A DNA stretch of 64,000 nt from contig JAUSID010000141.1 in assembly GCA_030648295.1 (NCBI GenBank), positions 36,726 to 100,725 on the forward strand, given 5' to 3'. Shown here in pieces: positions 62,832-64,000 of the stretch. Numbering within the stretch: position 1 is the first letter of the stretch; every line of letters begins with the position of its first letter. The position numbers were made by a program, and so were the translations under genes. The notes under the pieces are model-generated. The model made no database searches. It was not told the DNA's origin and saw nothing but the letters and a program-made list of their open reading frames with translations. This DNA comes from Opitutaceae bacterium (GTDB lineage Bacteria; Verrucomicrobiota; Verrucomicrobiia; Opitutales; Opitutaceae).

Positions 62832-63665
62832 ATGAAAGCACCAGCCCGCCCCAAGAAACGGAGCAAGAAATCACGGCCGCATTCCGCCAAGCTTACGCCC
62901 GAACAAAGGGCTCGCGCATTGGCTGAGACCTCGTGCCTGCGTGATCTTCAGCTATTTCATCAGGCGATTGCCAATGAACTCCTGAACATGGCCTCTGATG
63001 AGGCGCATGCCGCCTTGGCACGTCTGGCTCTTGAGGCGGCATCTTCGCATAAGGACCGAGGGCGCCGGCCGCTGCCAGAAGACCGGCCGCCGTTGCCGAA
63101 GTCTGTAATCCTGCTCGATGTCCCAGTCTACGCGGACAATCCCAAGCCGGCCCGGCCTGCCCTTCACTTGCGCGAATCCCCCCGCGGCTCTGGGATTGAA
63201 GCTGCGCGCGCAGACGCCCTGCAGGTGATCAGGTATTTCTCACTCGCTCCCGACAGCGGTGACCCGAACGCATGGGCTTACTACCTTCAGCAAGATGCGA
63301 TCCGAATCTTTTGGATCACGCTGCCGGAACCGGAAATCGACATGAAGCCCGTATTGCACATCGCTCGACAGATTCAGGAGACGGATCCCGAATACATCGT
63401 CGGGGTGTGGGGGCCGGCGGCGAGTGCAAAACAGGCAGAGATCGACGGAGAACTTTGGCGCCAGCAGCGGATCATCTACGCCTCGGCCGTCCTTGATCGC
63501 GACCAGATGAGGGTCATCGCAAGAAGCCCCTACGAACTGGGGAAACGCTGGGCCGAGGTGGTAGTCGGAAGCCAGCCAGTTGCACCTTCCGAGTCGTTCG
63601 AGCGCCGCTACCGTTTCCACCTGCACGCGCGTGAGATCTGCTTCGACCTCGCGACATCGCGGTGA
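62832..63665 (+). CDS. Hypothetical protein, possible insert in a TPR gene
   Basis: 277 aa from an ATG at 62832; the longer frame to 62547 covers the TPR remnant. A Lys/Arg-rich start (MKAPARPKKRSKKSRPHSAK) leads to a helical segment (LQLFHQAIANELLNMASDEA) and a mixed C-terminal domain with IFWITLPEPEIDMKPVLHIA and YELGKRWAEVVVG. No signal peptide and no recognised family. Lower GC and different codon choice from neighbours suggest recent acquisition. Confidence 0.6.
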   Translation: MKAPARPKKRSKKSRPHSAKLTPEQRARALAETSCLRDLQLFHQAIANELLNMASDEAHAALARLALEAASSHKDRGRRPLPEDRPPLPKSVILLDVPVYADNPKPARPALHLRESPRGSGIEAARADALQVIRYFSLAPDSGDPNAWAYYLQQDAIRIFWITLPEPEIDMKPVLHIARQIQETDPEYIVGVWGPAASAKQAEIDGELWRQQRIIYASAVLDRDQMRVIARSPYELGKRWAEVVVGSQPVAPSESFERRYRFHLHAREICFDLATSR

Positions 63666-63800
63666 CCGGCGTTCCGGCTCCACGGGCTCGCAGTCCGCCT
63701 TTTCGATGCCCCCGAGTTCCTCGCGCGCTTGTTGGACCATCCCGAGCCCGATGTACCCCAGCGCCTGGCGGAGGCGGCGATGCGTGGCGGGCGTGCTCAT
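63666..63800 (-). pseudogene. Probable N-terminal piece of a TPR protein
   Basis: It starts MSTPATHRRLRQALGYIGLG and continues MVQQAREELGGIEKADCE, like the first repeat of short Opitutaceae TPR proteins. It then runs without similarity into the antisense of the preceding gene. Weak evidence. Confidence 0.4.
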
Positions 63801-63948
63801 GCGACGTGTGTAGGCGTAGCACCGGCGCTCGCAAGGCGGCGGTATACCCAAATCGGGGTATATTGGCTGAAGGCGGAGCGAGCATGGCAGGTCGGCGCGG
63901 AGCGCCGAGGCGCGCCCACGCGCCAAGCCACGCGCAGCGGGAGGAGCT

Positions 63949-63968
63949 CCCTCTCCTTTGAGGAGAGG
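63949..63968. repeat. Palindrome CCCTCTCCTTTGAGGAGAGG
   Basis: A short perfect-arm palindrome at the window end, followed by GCGGGGGGTGAGG. It resembles a widespread bacterial dispersed repeat. No gene is supported in 63801-64000. Confidence 0.6.
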
Positions 63969-64000
63969 GCGGGGGGTGAGGTGATGGGAAGGTTAGTCAT

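Overview
The window looks like a chromosomal segment of a high-GC member of the Verrucomicrobiota, most probably Opitutaceae (Opitutus/Lacunisphaera-like). This is inferred from the gene families: a PVC-type propeller/HEAT/cytochrome c protein, FG-GAP proteins, Tat-exported Gfo/Idh/MocA oxidoreductase, sulfatase, DUF1080, LacI plus TonB-receptor pairs, and the palindromic repeats that fill most gaps. No rRNA, phage or CRISPR array was seen.
Layout. 1-9.3 kb: sugar isomerase (cut by the window edge), Gfo/Idh oxidoreductase, a small ORF beside two operator-like palindromes, and two large secreted proteins. 9.7-13.2 kb: small housekeeping and stress genes (CsbD, phosphodiesterase, PNPOx-like, YchJ, DUF1328) and a collapsed histidine-kinase pseudogene. 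13.4-19.7 kb: a YtfQ/YtfR/YtfT/YjfF-type sugar ABC importer (galactofuranose in E. coli) with a secreted glycoside hydrolase between the binding protein and the ATPase. 20.7-37.0 kb: a mostly minus-strand glycan-use locus: LacI regulator, TonB receptor, sulfatase, FG-GAP protein, N-acetylneuraminate-lyase/DHDPS-family aldolase, MFS transporter, sialate O-acetylesterase, esterase and sialidase-like protein, with an ABC exporter on the plus strand. A perfect palindrome upstream of the TonB receptor is a likely LacI operator.
37.3-47.2 kb: polyphosphate kinase, DUF2934, rpoZ and tRNA-Ser(CGA), among many repeats and broken genes (RAYT transposase remnant inside a long inverted repeat, TonB-receptor tail, HsdR piece, SecA piece), with a VapBC-type pair and an orphan antitoxin. 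47.2-60.1 kb: a Ser/Thr kinase with a downstream unknown protein, a TonB-domain lipoprotein, an SbcCD/YhaNO-like DNA-repair pair, a PrcB-like lipoprotein, an NtrBC-like two-component system and a DUF983 protein. 60.1-61.6 kb: rpsB-tsf operon.
61.8-63.8 kb holds the most unusual structure. An initiator-type tRNA-Met gene is followed by its terminator, a tiny GIY-YIG nuclease gene, and a second copy of the tRNA 3' half. A degenerate 5' half of the same tRNA lies upstream. Both partial copies carry the same ATCCCGC...GCGGGAT hairpin at the anticodon loop. This looks like a minimal tRNA-targeting mobile element. Just beyond it, an unknown gene sits between what look like the two halves of a TPR gene.
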